Of a DNA stretch of 64,000 nt, positions 9,011-20,650 are shown one piece after another. Origin of the DNA: Geomonas paludis (GTDB taxonomy: Bacteria; Desulfobacterota; Desulfuromonadia; Geobacterales; Geobacteraceae); the NCBI RefSeq assembly GCF_014193585.1, contig NZ_BLXY01000007.1, forward strand, positions 1 to 64,000, in the 5' to 3' direction. The notes under the pieces were generated by a model. It had not been told where the DNA came from and searched no databases. It saw only the letters and a program-made list of their open reading frames with translations. The first letter of the stretch is position 1, and each line of letters opens with the position of its first letter. The translations under genes were made by a program, and so were the position numbers.

Positions 9011-9439
9011 TCAGGTGTTCTCAATTTCCACCACGTCGATCTGCAACACGATCTCTTCGCCGGCCAGGTGCGGGTTGCGGTCCAGGTTCATCCCGCGGTC
9101 CGTGGTGACGATGCTGAATTCCGCCGTGGTCCCCTGGTTCACCACCTCGTGCTGCATCTCGGTCGCGCTGCCGCCGATGGGGGCGGCCGAGTCGCGGGAG
9201 AAGCGGGACACGGCGGAGGGGTCACGGCGTCCGTAGGCCTTGTCCGGCGGCACGGTCACCCGCTTCGATTCCCCCGCCGACATCCCCTCCAGCGCCTCCT
9301 CCAGCCCCCGCATCACCTTGCCCGCACCGACCGTGATCCGCAAGGGGTCTCCCCCCGCCGTCGATTCGACCACCTCGCCGTTTTTGCGCAGCGCCGTGTA
9401 ATGCACCTGCACCGTACTGCCGTACTTTACCGTTGGCAT
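9011..9439 (-). CDS. FKBP-type peptidyl-prolyl isomerase (SlyD-like)
   Basis: 142 aa, start MPTVKYGSTVQVHYTALRKNGEV, with GGAGG 6 nt upstream of ATG 9439. The FKBP core is split by an insert: flap-like DPLRITVGAGKVMRGLEEALEGMSAGESKRVTVPP (in parts), an inserted-in-flap segment after AYGRRDP (~residues 70-120), and the closing strand VLQIDVVEIE, the arrangement of SlyD-type FKBPs. It lacks the His-rich metal-binding tail of E. coli SlyD. No signal peptide, so a cytoplasmic folding helper. It is a single gene, with palindromic repeats at 9485-9590 on its upstream side. Confidence 0.88.
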   Translation of the reverse strand: MPTVKYGSTVQVHYTALRKNGEVVESTAGGDPLRITVGAGKVMRGLEEALEGMSAGESKRVTVPPDKAYGRRDPSAVSRFSRDSAAPIGGSATEMQHEVVNQGTTAEFSIVTTDRGMNLDRNPHLAGEEIVLQIDVVEIENT

Positions 9440-9484
9440 GTGCCACCTCCGTTGGTTGTATCTTGTCACCCCCTCGGCAAAGGA

Positions 9485-9514
9485 GGGGACTGGCTCCGCC
9501 AGGTGCCTGTCCCC
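9485..9514. repeat. Dispersed palindrome family A, copy 1
   Basis: Imperfect hairpin with arms GGGGACTGGC / GCCTGTCCCC and centre TCCGCCAGGT. One of about twelve related copies in the window, all with conserved GGGGAC...GTCCCC ends. Confidence 0.9.
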
Positions 9515-9556
9515 TTAGTGCTTGGAAGCTGGCTGAGCTGAAAGGTGCGTTCCGCT

Positions 9557-9590
9557 AAAGGGACTGGCACCTCGCGGAGCCAGTCCCTTT
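9557..9590. repeat. Dispersed palindrome family A, copy 2 (perfect arms)
   Basis: Arms AAAGGGACTGGC and GCCAGTCCCTTT pair over 12 bp without mismatch, with loop ACCTCGCGGA. It lies 42 bp from copy 1 and just downstream of the Fe-S protein's stop codon, where it could end transcription of that minus-strand gene. Confidence 0.9.
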
Positions 9591-9612
9591 TGCCGACTGT
9601 CCCTTACTCGTG

Positions 9613-10980
9613 TCACGAGAACCGGTCCACCTCGACGTGCTCCAGCAGCCGTGCCAGGTAACGGGACTTCAGCTGCTGGCTGGCCATGACCCTCTTTACC
9701 GGCGGCAGCTTGAGGATGGCCCCGAGGATGGCCGCCATGGCGCGGTGGCTCAGGTAGGCCTGGTTGTCGAAGATGAGGTTTTGCAGCTTGCCGCGTTCGA
9801 TCGCCATCAGCACCAGGCGGTGCGCGGTGTTAACCGGGGTCAGGACGCGCCGGGCCCGGCTGGTGAGCCGGATGGCGCCGGCGGGGCAGGCGCGCACGCA
9901 GACCCCGCATCCCAGGCAGAAGTCGGTGGCGACCCGCGCCCTGGGGCCGCCCCTGTCGCGACCTCCCCCCTCCGGGAAGAGGAGTTCGCCGTCGGAAATC
10001 CCCGCCCCCGGAGGGGGAGGGTCAGGGAGGGGGGAGGGGGGCTCTTCGGCATCCATGGTGATGGCGTCCACCGGGCAGACGGCGGCGCACTTGCCGCAGC
10101 CGGTGCAGCGTTGGACGGCCGTCGCCTGCACGAAGTTGGTGCTGTACATGGCGTTGGGGATGGCCAGCCTGCGGGTGGCGATAAGCCCCTCGCAGCAGCA
10201 GCGGCAGCAGTTGCAGATGAAGTTCACCCGTTGCTGCACGTTATCCGCACACTGCACCAGGTTCAGGTCGCGCGCCTTTTGCAGCAGGTCGAGCCCCTCG
10301 GCGCTTTCCACCCGGCGCGCCACGCCGCGCCGCAACAGCGACTGTGCCGCCAGGTTCAGGGTGAGACAGATGTCCAGCGGCGCGTCGCAGGCGCGCTCCA
10401 CGTGCGCCATCTTCTGGCGGCAGTAGCAAAGCCCCACGGCGATGTGGCTCGCGCTCTTGATCACCTCGCTGGCCCGCTCGTAGTCCAGTACCTGGCAGGC
10501 CTTCTCGTCGGGAATGGCTTCCTCGTTCACCAGCACCCGCCCCAGTGATGTCTCGCCCCCGGCGAAGAGGTCGCGGATGAAGGCGTCCTCCACGTTGATG
10601 TAGTGGAAAAAGAGGCGGGACAGTTCCTTCTGGTCCAGGTCCGGACGCAGCCGCATCAGCGAGAACTCGAAAAAGCCCGCCATCGGGGGAGGGAGGATGT
10701 AGACCATCCTCCCCTCGCGCTCGATGTCGAGCAGCAGCGAGCGCGAGGCAAGCGTCTCCAGCCGCGCGCGTGTCTCTTCGATGGAGAGATTCCACACCCT
10801 GGCTGCCTTGGCCGCGGAGAAAGGGCGCAGCGGCAGCATGCTCATCAGCGTCGCCTCCTGCTCGCTGCACAAAAGGGAAAAGATCCTGAGCAGGAGATCG
10901 GAGTCGGGGGCCCCCTGGGGAAAGAGGTTCACCCGCCGCATCAGGCGGTGATAGCCGTCGTTGCCTCGCTGTTCTGACAA
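9613..10980 (-). CDS. Cys-rich 4Fe-4S dicluster protein, uncharacterised family
   Basis: 455 aa from a TTG start at 10980, chosen because AAAAGGAG lies 7 nt upstream; the longer frame has no ribosome site and overlaps the promoter. The N-terminal ~110 residues look like a winged-helix module (SAAKAARVWNLSIEETRARLETLASRSLL, quoted in part). The centre has two Cys clusters, LCYCRQKMAHVERACDAPLDIC and ICNCCRCCCEG in parts, and the C-terminal part is a bacterial 2x[4Fe-4S] ferredoxin (CTGCGKCAAVCPVDAI and CLGCGVCVRACPAGAI). The CYCR...H...C / CCxCC layout recurs in anaerobe proteins of unknown function. Between the two ferredoxin motifs sits a ~35-residue Pro/Gly-rich insert encoded by a copy of an intergenic repeat (10001-10033). 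The redox partner is unknown. Confidence 0.75.
   Translation of the reverse strand: MSEQRGNDGYHRLMRRVNLFPQGAPDSDLLLRIFSLLCSEQEATLMSMLPLRPFSAAKAARVWNLSIEETRARLETLASRSLLLDIEREGRMVYILPPPMAGFFEFSLMRLRPDLDQKELSRLFFHYINVEDAFIRDLFAGGETSLGRVLVNEEAIPDEKACQVLDYERASEVIKSASHIAVGLCYCRQKMAHVERACDAPLDICLTLNLAAQSLLRRGVARRVESAEGLDLLQKARDLNLVQCADNVQQRVNFICNCCRCCCEGLIATRRLAIPNAMYSTNFVQATAVQRCTGCGKCAAVCPVDAITMDAEEPPSPLPDPPPPGAGISDGELLFPEGGGRDRGGPRARVATDFCLGCGVCVRACPAGAIRLTSRARRVLTPVNTAHRLVLMAIERGKLQNLIFDNQAYLSHRAMAAILGAILKLPPVKRVMASQQLKSRYLARLLEHVEVDRFS
10001..10033. repeat. Intergenic-type GC repeat (family B) inside a coding sequence
   Basis: This 33-bp stretch is identical base for base to 35298-35330, which lies in the non-coding leader of xseA. 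Here it is read in frame on the minus strand and contributes a Pro-rich stretch between the two ferredoxin motifs. Flanking GC-rich hairpin sequence extends from about 9961 to 10045. Confidence 0.9.
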
Positions 10981-11016
10981 GGTGTTGCTCCTTTTATTAA
11001 AAAACGACAATGTGCC

Positions 11017-11044
11017 AGTATAGCAGGGTGGCAACCGCCGGCAA
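11017..11044 (-). promoter_or_regulatory. Promoter of the Cys-rich ferredoxin-like gene
   Basis: Minus strand: TTGCCG (11044-11039), 16-bp spacer, TATACT (11022-11017), about 37 bp before the TTG start with a T-rich/A-rich leader ending in AAAAGGAG. Confidence 0.5.
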
Positions 11045-11228
11045 CCTCACCCAAAGGGCCGGGCCTCCCCAAGGCTTTCCGCCAAGTTACCTTCGATATT
11101 CCTGACATCACTAATTAAAGATCCCCCCCAAGGTGCCGAATAGGAACAAAGCGGGTAACGCGGTGCCGGGCTCGAAGGCCCCGGCCGTTTGATTCGGTCC
11201 GCGTGCCGGCGAGGAGCGCTCTCTGACC

Positions 11229-14896
<3,668 letters not shown>

Positions 14897-14900
<4 letters not shown>

Positions 14901-15862
14901 GCATGGAGGGAGCGGAAGAAGCAGGGAAAGGCAGGATTTTGATCGTTGACGACACCACGGCCAACATCGAGATCCTGTACCAGATCCTCAAGGGGGAGTT
15001 CGATGTCCTCTTCGCCAAAAGCGGTGCCGACGGCATCCGCATGGTGCGGGAGCATAGCCCGGACCTGGTGCTGTTGGACATCATGATGCCCGACATGGAC
15101 GGCTACCAGGTCTGCCGCGTCCTGAAGCAGGACCCGGCCACGGCGCAGATCCCGGTCGTCTTCGTGACCGCCATGGGCAACGACGAGGACGAGACCCGGG
15201 GGCTGGAAGAGGGGGCCATCGATTACCTCACCAAGCCGATCCGTCCCGCCATCGTGGTGGCGCGGGTGCGCAACCACCTGGAGCTGAAGCACCGGGGGGA
15301 CCTGCTGGAAAAGCTCAGCAGCGAACTGACGAGGAAAAACGCCGAGCTGGAGCAACTGGCACGCCAGGACGGACTTACCGGGGTGGCCAACCGGCGCCAC
15401 TTCGACGAGTCACTGCGCTCGGAGATCCAGCGCGCCGCGCGTAACGGACGCAACCTGTCGCTCATCATGTGCGACATCGACCACTTCAAGAAGTTCAACG
15501 ACCTCTACGGTCACTTCGCCGGGGACAAGTGCCTGCAACTGGTGGGGGAACTGCTCAGGAAGAGCTTCAAGCGGGCCGGGGAGGTTGTGGCGCGCTACGG
15601 CGGCGAGGAGTTCGCCGTCATCCTGCCCGACACCAGTGCCGAACTTGCCGGGCACCTGGCCGAGCGCTTGCGGCTGGAACTTTTGGCGCAGGCCCTGCCG
15701 CACGCCGACTCCGAGTTCGGCATGGTCACCATGAGCCTCGGCGTGGCGGGCGTACTGGTGACCCGGGAGCACGACCAGGAGTGGTTCATAACCTGCGCCG
15801 ACGATGCCCTGTACCGCTCCAAGGCGGCGGGGCGGAACCGGGTTACCGTCTGGGATCAGTAG
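14897..15862 (+). CDS. Response regulator diguanylate cyclase (REC-GGDEF)
   Basis: 321 aa. The receiver domain (residues ~12-130) has acidic pair D18/D19 and phospho-acceptor Asp61 in LVLLDIMMPDMDG. A short coiled linker (~135-160) leads to a GGDEF domain starting DGLTGVANRRHFD with active-site GGEEF at residues 235-239. Both glycines and the catalytic acid are kept, so it should make c-di-GMP. I do not see a clear RxxD inhibitory site before the GGEEF loop. It overlaps the kinase stop by 4 nt, so the pair is coupled and this is the likely relay output. It overlaps cobO tail-to-tail by 7 bp. GspE in this window carries an N-terminus of the c-di-GMP-binding type, a possible but unproven effector. 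Confidence 0.9.
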
Positions 15863-16437
15863 TCCACCCCGGGCTGCGGTTCGATCTCCTTGCGGTAGGC
15901 GTGCTTCACTTCCACCACCTCGCTCACGGTGTCGGCAAGCTCGATGACCACGGGATGGGCGTCCCGCCCGGTGAGCACGAGGTGCATGAGCGGCGGTTTG
16001 CGCGACAGGATGTCCAGGACCTGTTCCAGGTCGACCAACTGCAGCTGCAGGGCGTTGTTGATCTCGTCCAGGATCACCATGTCGAAGGCGCCCGAATCGA
16101 TCTTTTCCAGGGCGAGCCGCACCGCGTCCTGCGCGTTGGCCCGGTGCTCGCTCCTGGGATACGGGTTGCCCAGGATGCCGCAGAACCCCTTGCCGGTGGT
16201 GTGCAGTTCCACCAGGTCGCCCAAGAGCTTCACCCCGTCCCATTCCCCCGCGTACAGGTCTCCCTTCATGAACTGGATGATGCAGACCCTCATGCCGTGC
16301 CCGCAGGCGCGCAGCGCCATCCCCAGCGCCGAGGTGGTCTTCCCCTTGCCGTGACCGGTGATGACCACGGTCAGTCCCCGTTTCAGCTTCGGTTCCAGTT
16401 TGTGAATCTCTAGCGGCGGGCTCCCCTGATTTTTCAT
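15856..16437 (-). CDS. cobO: Cob(I)yrinic acid a,c-diamide adenosyltransferase
   Basis: 193 aa. The P-loop GHGKGKTT at residues 28-35 is the characteristic P-loop of CobO/BtuR/CobA corrinoid adenosyltransferases; MRVCIIQFMKG and VILDEINNAL are the other family signatures. It transfers adenosine from ATP to cob(I)alamin in the cytoplasm, for B12 synthesis or salvage. GGGGAGG is 7 nt upstream of ATG 16437. It lies 172 bp downstream of the DsbD_2-like gene on the same strand; a common transcript with the cbb3 operon is possible but I see no reason for it. No other cobalamin gene is in the window. Confidence 0.93.
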   Translation of the reverse strand: MKNQGSPPLEIHKLEPKLKRGLTVVITGHGKGKTTSALGMALRACGHGMRVCIIQFMKGDLYAGEWDGVKLLGDLVELHTTGKGFCGILGNPYPRSEHRANAQDAVRLALEKIDSGAFDMVILDEINNALQLQLVDLEQVLDILSRKPPLMHLVLTGRDAHPVVIELADTVSEVVEVKHAYRKEIEPQPGVDY

Positions 16438-16609
16438 GATGACGCCTCCCCGGCTATTCTAACCCTTTTTAAAGCAGTTACGCAAAGCACGCACAAGCAG
16501 GCGCGAAGTTCCCGAAGAAGGGTTTTATATTTACCCCCGTCTTCTCTTCGTGTTCTCAGCGGATCCTCGGCGCTCTTTGCGCAACCGATTTTAGGGTTTG
16601 GGGGGAAGA

Positions 16610-17281
16610 TCAATGACAGCAGGCCTTGGCGAAGATTTTCCAAAGGCCGGCCACGCCCATGAGGGCGATGGCGATGCCGGCGGCGCGCAGCATGGCGTTT
16701 TTGAGGGCGCCGGAGACGGCGCTGGAGGCGGTTCCGAAACCGAGCATGACCGGGACCGTGCCCAGTCCCATGGCGGCCATGGTGGCGGCGCCGGTGACCG
16801 GGCTCCCGGTGCCGGCGGCGACCAGGAGCGGCGCATAGACCAGGCCGCAGGGAAGCAGCCCCAGCACGAGGCCCAGCGGCAGCGAGGCAACGGGGGAGGG
16901 GGCGGCGAGGGCGCGGCGCACCGGTGCGGTGAGAAAGCGCGCGCCCGTTCCTTCCAGGGTGGAGAGGTTGAGGACGCTCAGCCCCAGCGCCGAGGAGAGG
17001 CCGACCATGATCACCATGACGTTGGCCACGACCATGAACCAGCGGAACACCATCTTCATGGCCATCAGGTTGAGCGACGAGCCGATCAGCCCGGCCAGCG
17101 CGCCCAGCAGGGTATAGGTGACGATGCGGCCGGTGTTGTAAAAAAAATGGGATTTGAGCCGCGACCCCAAGGCCCCTTCCTTGTCCTTCAGGGAGATGGC
17201 GGCCACGATGCCGCCGCACATCCCGATGCAGTGGAAGCTGCCGGCCAAGCCGGCCACGAACGCCAACCAGATCTGTAGCAT
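16610..17281 (-). CDS. DsbD_2/TauE-SafE-like membrane protein of the cbb3 cluster
   Basis: 223 aa, six or seven hydrophobic helices. The conserved GSFHCIGMCGGIVAAIS (Cys pair in TM1) and the LPCGLVYAPLL motif identify the DsbD_2 subfamily often found next to cbb3 oxidase assembly genes and thought to act in copper or thiol handling for the oxidase. The C-terminus ends KACCH, a possible metal site. It is the last gene of the cco run, separated from ccoS by 91 bp that contain a family A palindrome. The exact role is inferred from context. Confidence 0.8.
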   Translation of the reverse strand: MLQIWLAFVAGLAGSFHCIGMCGGIVAAISLKDKEGALGSRLKSHFFYNTGRIVTYTLLGALAGLIGSSLNLMAMKMVFRWFMVVANVMVIMVGLSSALGLSVLNLSTLEGTGARFLTAPVRRALAAPSPVASLPLGLVLGLLPCGLVYAPLLVAAGTGSPVTGAATMAAMGLGTVPVMLGFGTASSAVSGALKNAMLRAAGIAIALMGVAGLWKIFAKACCH

Positions 17282-17328
17282 AGGGGGCTCCTGTAGCGAG
17301 TGAGGATGTTGGGACTGGCTCCGGGGAT

Positions 17329-17357
17329 GGGGACTGGCTCCGCAGGTGCCTGTCCCC
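17329..17357. repeat. Dispersed palindrome family A, copy 3
   Basis: Arms GGGGACTGGC / GCCTGTCCCC, centre TCCGCAGGT. A truncated half copy (GGGACTGGCTCCGGGG) lies directly before it at 17311-17326. Both sit between ccoS and the DsbD_2-like gene, inside the operon. Confidence 0.9.
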
Positions 17358-17372
17358 TTATGCCTTTAGCTG

Positions 17373-17642
17373 TCATCGCTGCGGCGCCGTCCTCACCGCT
17401 TCCTGCGGGGACTCCGGGTGACGGTGCGACAGGGTGAGCTCGTGCCCGTCGGCAGCGGGGACGGGCGGGTCGGGGGCAGCCTCCACAGGGGAGGGGATCG
17501 GGGTGTCGTCGTCCAGCATCCGGTGCTTGGGGCGCTCCATGTCCGTGAATTCGCCCTTCTGCACCCCCCACAGGAAGAAGAGCCAGCAGCCGCAGCCCAG
17601 GAAGAAGGAGAGAACGATCAGTGCGAAAAGGGAGTTATTCAT
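17373..17642 (-). CDS. ccoS: cbb3 oxidase maturation protein CcoS
   Basis: 89 aa. An N-terminal transmembrane helix (FALIVLSFFLGCGCWLFFLW) is followed by the CcoS signature GEFTDMERPKHRMLDDDTP. CcoS is usually 50-70 aa; here a Pro-rich hydrophilic tail of ~35 residues is added. CcoS is needed for cofactor insertion into CcoN. It overlaps the end of ccoI by 8 nt, indicating coupled translation. Confidence 0.9.
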   Translation of the reverse strand: MNNSLFALIVLSFFLGCGCWLFFLWGVQKGEFTDMERPKHRMLDDDTPIPSPVEAAPDPPVPAADGHELTLSHRHPESPQEAVRTAPQR

Positions 17643-20055
17643 CGGGAGTCCTCATGAGCCTGAGCGAGTTGCCCACCACGCAGACGGAACTGAGCGCCAT
17701 GGCGGCCGCGGCGTAGATCGGGGTCAGGCGCCCGGTCATGGCGAGCGGGATGCCGATCAGGTTGTAGAGAAAGGCCCAGACCAGGTTCTGCCGCACCACG
17801 GCCATGGTGCGCCGCGCCATCCGGTGGGCCAGCGACAGGCGCTCCAGGTCGGGCTTGGCGAGCACCAGGTCGGAGGTCTCCAGGGCGATATCGGTCCCTC
17901 CGGCCACGGCGCAGCCGACGTCGGCGGCGGAAAGGGCCGGGGCGTCGTTGATGCCGTCGCCCACCATCAGCACCGTCGCCCCTTGCGCCTGCAGCTTCGT
18001 TATCTCCTCGGTCTTGTCCGCCGGCGAGAGCGACCCGATCCCGCGGGCCACCCCGGCGCTCCTGGCCACCTTGTCGGTGCACTCCTGGCGGTCGCCGCTT
18101 AGCAGCAGGGTGTCGATCCCCTTGCGCCGGAAGTAGGAGACCATGCCGGGGGCGTCGTCGCGCATGCGGTCCTTGAAGGTGAGGGTGCCGCAGTACCGCC
18201 CCTTGTGGGCCACCCCGACCAGCATCCCTCCCTCCGGCGACTCCAGCTCGGCGGGAATCCCCGAGACCCCCAGGCGCTCCAGGAACGGTACGCTCCCCAG
18301 CGCCACCGTCTCGCTCGCCACCCGGCCGGTGACCCCGGCTCCGGCCAGCGTCACCAGTTCGGTCCCGGCGGGATACTCGATGTCGTGCCGGGCGGCGTAG
18401 TCGCGCACCGCCCTGGCGATGGGGTGCAGCGAACCGCATTCCACCGCTGCGGCCAGCGCCAGCACCTGGCGCGGCGACATCCCGCTGCCGGCCTGGATGT
18501 CGACCAACATGGGCGCGCCGCGGGTGAGGGTGCCGGTTTTGTCGAAGACCGCGATGCTGACGCGGCTCAGTCCTTCCAGCACGTCGCCCCCCTTGAAGAT
18601 CACGCCGTGCGCCGCGGCGGCCCCGGTGCCGGCGAGGATGGCGGTAGGGGTGGCCAGTCCCAGGGCGCAGGGACAGGCGATGACCAGCACCGCCAGCGCC
18701 ACCATGAGGCTTGCCCCCAGCGACCGCCCCTGGCTGTAGTGCCAGCAGAAGGTGGCCACGGCGAGGGTGAGCACGGCCGGGACGAAGTAGGCGCTGACCC
18801 GGTCCGCGATGGCCTGGATGGGCGCGCGCCGGCTCTGGGCCTCCTCCACCAGCTGCGCCACCCGTGCAATGAAGCTGTCCCCGGTCTTCCTGAGACAATG
18901 CACCCGCAGCGCGCCAGTCAGGTTGGAGCTCCCCGCGATAACCTGGTCGCCCGCCTTTTTCACCCGCGGCAGCGGTTCACCCGTGGCAGCCGATTCGTCC
19001 ACGTCGCTCATCCCCTCGGTCACCGTCCCGTCTACCGGAAACCGTTCACCCGGCGCCACCAGGATCAGGTCTCCCGGCTTCAGCTCCGAGGGCTCCACCG
19101 TCTCCAACTGCTCCCCCACGAAGCGCTGCGCCTGTCCCGAGCAGAGCTCCAAAAGCCTGCCGATGCCGCTGGAGGCGCGCCGCTTGGCGCCGTGCTCCAA
19201 AAGCCTCCCGGCCAGGATCAGGGTGACGATCATGGCCGCGGTCTCGTAGTAGACCTCGCCCCCGGTAAAGGTCGCGTAGACGCTGTAGCCGTAGGAAGAG
19301 AGCGTGCCGATGGCGATCAGGAGCTCCATGTTGGGCGCGCCGTTGCAGATGCCGCGCCACGCCCCGGCCAGGAAGGGCCAGCCGCAGTAGAAGATCACCG
19401 GCGTCGTGACCAGGAGCGAGAAGAGTTGCAGGTACGCCTTCATCTGCGGCTCGATCCCCTGGAAGTACCCGGCGTACAGGGCGAAGGCGTAGGCCATGAG
19501 CTGCATGGTCAGGAAGAAGGCGGTGCCGAAGCGGACCAGCAGGTCCTTGTGCACCCGCTGACCCGCCTGGCGCGCGGCGTCCTCGGTGTAAGGGCGCGGC
19601 ACGTAGCCGATCTGGTCGATACGGTTGAAGATGGCGGCGGGGGTGATCCTGTCCGGGTCGAAACGGACCCGGGCCCGCCCGGTGGCGTAGTTGACCCGCG
19701 CGTCGAGCACGCCGGGTATGGCGCCGATGATCTTCTCGTTGAGCCAGACGCAGGAGGCGCAGCGGATGCCGTCGATGATGATGTCGATGACGCTCCCCTC
19801 GGTTGCGGGATAGACGAAGCGGGAGAGGTAGGCGTCCCGGTATTCCCCCTTGAAGGCCTGCGGGATCAGCCCGGTTTCCTGCCAGTCGCGCCGGCGGTAG
19901 TAATCGGCCAGCCCGGAGCCGCTGATGAGGAGGTAGGCGCCGTGGCAGCCGTGGCAGCAAAAGGAGAGCACCGCGTCCGGCATGCGCTCTTCGACCAGCA
20001 TCCCCGGCGGGATGTCGGCACCGCAATGAAAGCAGGGACCGGACACGCTTCTCAA
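17635..20055 (-). CDS. ccoI: Copper-transporting P1B-type ATPase CcoI (FixI)
   Basis: 806 aa. N-terminal zinc-ribbon-like Cys (CFHCG...CCHGCHGAY) precedes a heavy-metal-associated domain with IRCASCVWLNE, both features of CcoI/FixI. Eight TM helices, the metal-binding CPC motif (VIACPCALGLATP), phosphorylation motif DKTGTLT and the hinge GDGINDAPAL are all present. It is thought to supply copper for the CuB site of cbb3 oxidase rather than for detoxification. The start is TTG at 20055, overlapping the fixH stop (TTGA); no ATG is available nearby. Confidence 0.94.
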   Translation of the reverse strand: MRSVSGPCFHCGADIPPGMLVEERMPDAVLSFCCHGCHGAYLLISGSGLADYYRRRDWQETGLIPQAFKGEYRDAYLSRFVYPATEGSVIDIIIDGIRCASCVWLNEKIIGAIPGVLDARVNYATGRARVRFDPDRITPAAIFNRIDQIGYVPRPYTEDAARQAGQRVHKDLLVRFGTAFFLTMQLMAYAFALYAGYFQGIEPQMKAYLQLFSLLVTTPVIFYCGWPFLAGAWRGICNGAPNMELLIAIGTLSSYGYSVYATFTGGEVYYETAAMIVTLILAGRLLEHGAKRRASSGIGRLLELCSGQAQRFVGEQLETVEPSELKPGDLILVAPGERFPVDGTVTEGMSDVDESAATGEPLPRVKKAGDQVIAGSSNLTGALRVHCLRKTGDSFIARVAQLVEEAQSRRAPIQAIADRVSAYFVPAVLTLAVATFCWHYSQGRSLGASLMVALAVLVIACPCALGLATPTAILAGTGAAAAHGVIFKGGDVLEGLSRVSIAVFDKTGTLTRGAPMLVDIQAGSGMSPRQVLALAAAVECGSLHPIARAVRDYAARHDIEYPAGTELVTLAGAGVTGRVASETVALGSVPFLERLGVSGIPAELESPEGGMLVGVAHKGRYCGTLTFKDRMRDDAPGMVSYFRRKGIDTLLLSGDRQECTDKVARSAGVARGIGSLSPADKTEEITKLQAQGATVLMVGDGINDAPALSAADVGCAVAGGTDIALETSDLVLAKPDLERLSLAHRMARRTMAVVRQNLVWAFLYNLIGIPLAMTGRLTPIYAAAAMALSSVCVVGNSLRLMRTPDE

Positions 20056-20507
20056 TTGAAGAACACCACTTTCTGGGAGGCGACCGACTCTCCCTTGGTG
20101 AAGAGGAGTTCGCCGCGCAGTTCGCCCTGGCCGGTGACGGGCCAGGGGGCGACGAAGACCCCGGGTGCGGTTTCCGACAGGGGCAGCACCTCTTTCTCGT
20201 TGCCGTGCCTGGTCTGGAACAGCAGCTTGCCGCCGCCGACCGGGGTCCCTTTCTCGTCCTGCACCCGGACCTGCAGGTCCCTGCCGGCAAGCGAGGCCGA
20301 CATGACCCAGTCCATGCCCGCGTTGTAGGCGCCGGTCTTGCTCTTGGCGTAGTCGAGCCCGTGCTGGTAGTAGTCCGGGTCGGTGACGGAGCTGCCCCGC
20401 TCGATGGAGATGAACACGGTGGTCCCCATGCCGAGCAGGAAGGTGGCGAACATGAGCACGATGGCGAGGCGCCAGCGGCAGGGAAATTTGGTTGACGGTT
20501 TTTGCAT
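20052..20507 (-). CDS. ccoH: FixH/CcoH family cbb3 assembly protein
   Basis: 151 aa from ATG 20507 (AAGGAAG 6-7 nt upstream; ATG 20522 is possible). A TM segment (LAIVLMFATFLLGMGTTVFI) is followed by the FixH signature VTDPDYYQHGLDYAKSK and an Ig-like periplasmic domain (VRVQDEKGTPVGGGKLLF). CcoH stabilises newly assembled cbb3 oxidase and belongs between ccoG and ccoI, as seen here. It is separated from ccoG by a 120-bp palindromic repeat block. Confidence 0.9.
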   Translation of the reverse strand: MQKPSTKFPCRWRLAIVLMFATFLLGMGTTVFISIERGSSVTDPDYYQHGLDYAKSKTGAYNAGMDWVMSASLAGRDLQVRVQDEKGTPVGGGKLLFQTRHGNEKEVLPLSETAPGVFVAPWPVTGQGELRGELLFTKGESVASQKVVFFN

Positions 20508-20528
20508 GGTTACTTCCTTCATTGAAAA

Positions 20529-20650
20529 GCCCCTCACCCGGCCTCCGGCCACCCTCTCCCGAAGGGCGAGGGTATGGACATGCACCTTTTCTATGATTCC
20601 AGGGGGGAAGTTACCCCTCGCCCTCCGGGAGAGGGGCAGGGGTGAGGGCG
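20529..20650. repeat. Composite GC-rich palindrome (family B) between ccoG and ccoH
   Basis: Left part GCCCCTCACCC...CCACCCTCTCCCGAAGGG and right part CCCTCGCCCTCCGGGAGAGG...GGGGTGAGGGCGC are mutually inverted, so the block can fold into one long hairpin with small side hairpins. Similar blocks are at 30607-30704 and 51570-51695. Confidence 0.85.

Noticed and set aside
16438-16609. Possible small gene between cobO and the DsbD_2-like gene
   Set aside because: The 172 bp hold only degenerate repeat-like sequence (GCAAAG, GAAGA motifs) and no frame with a ribosome site.
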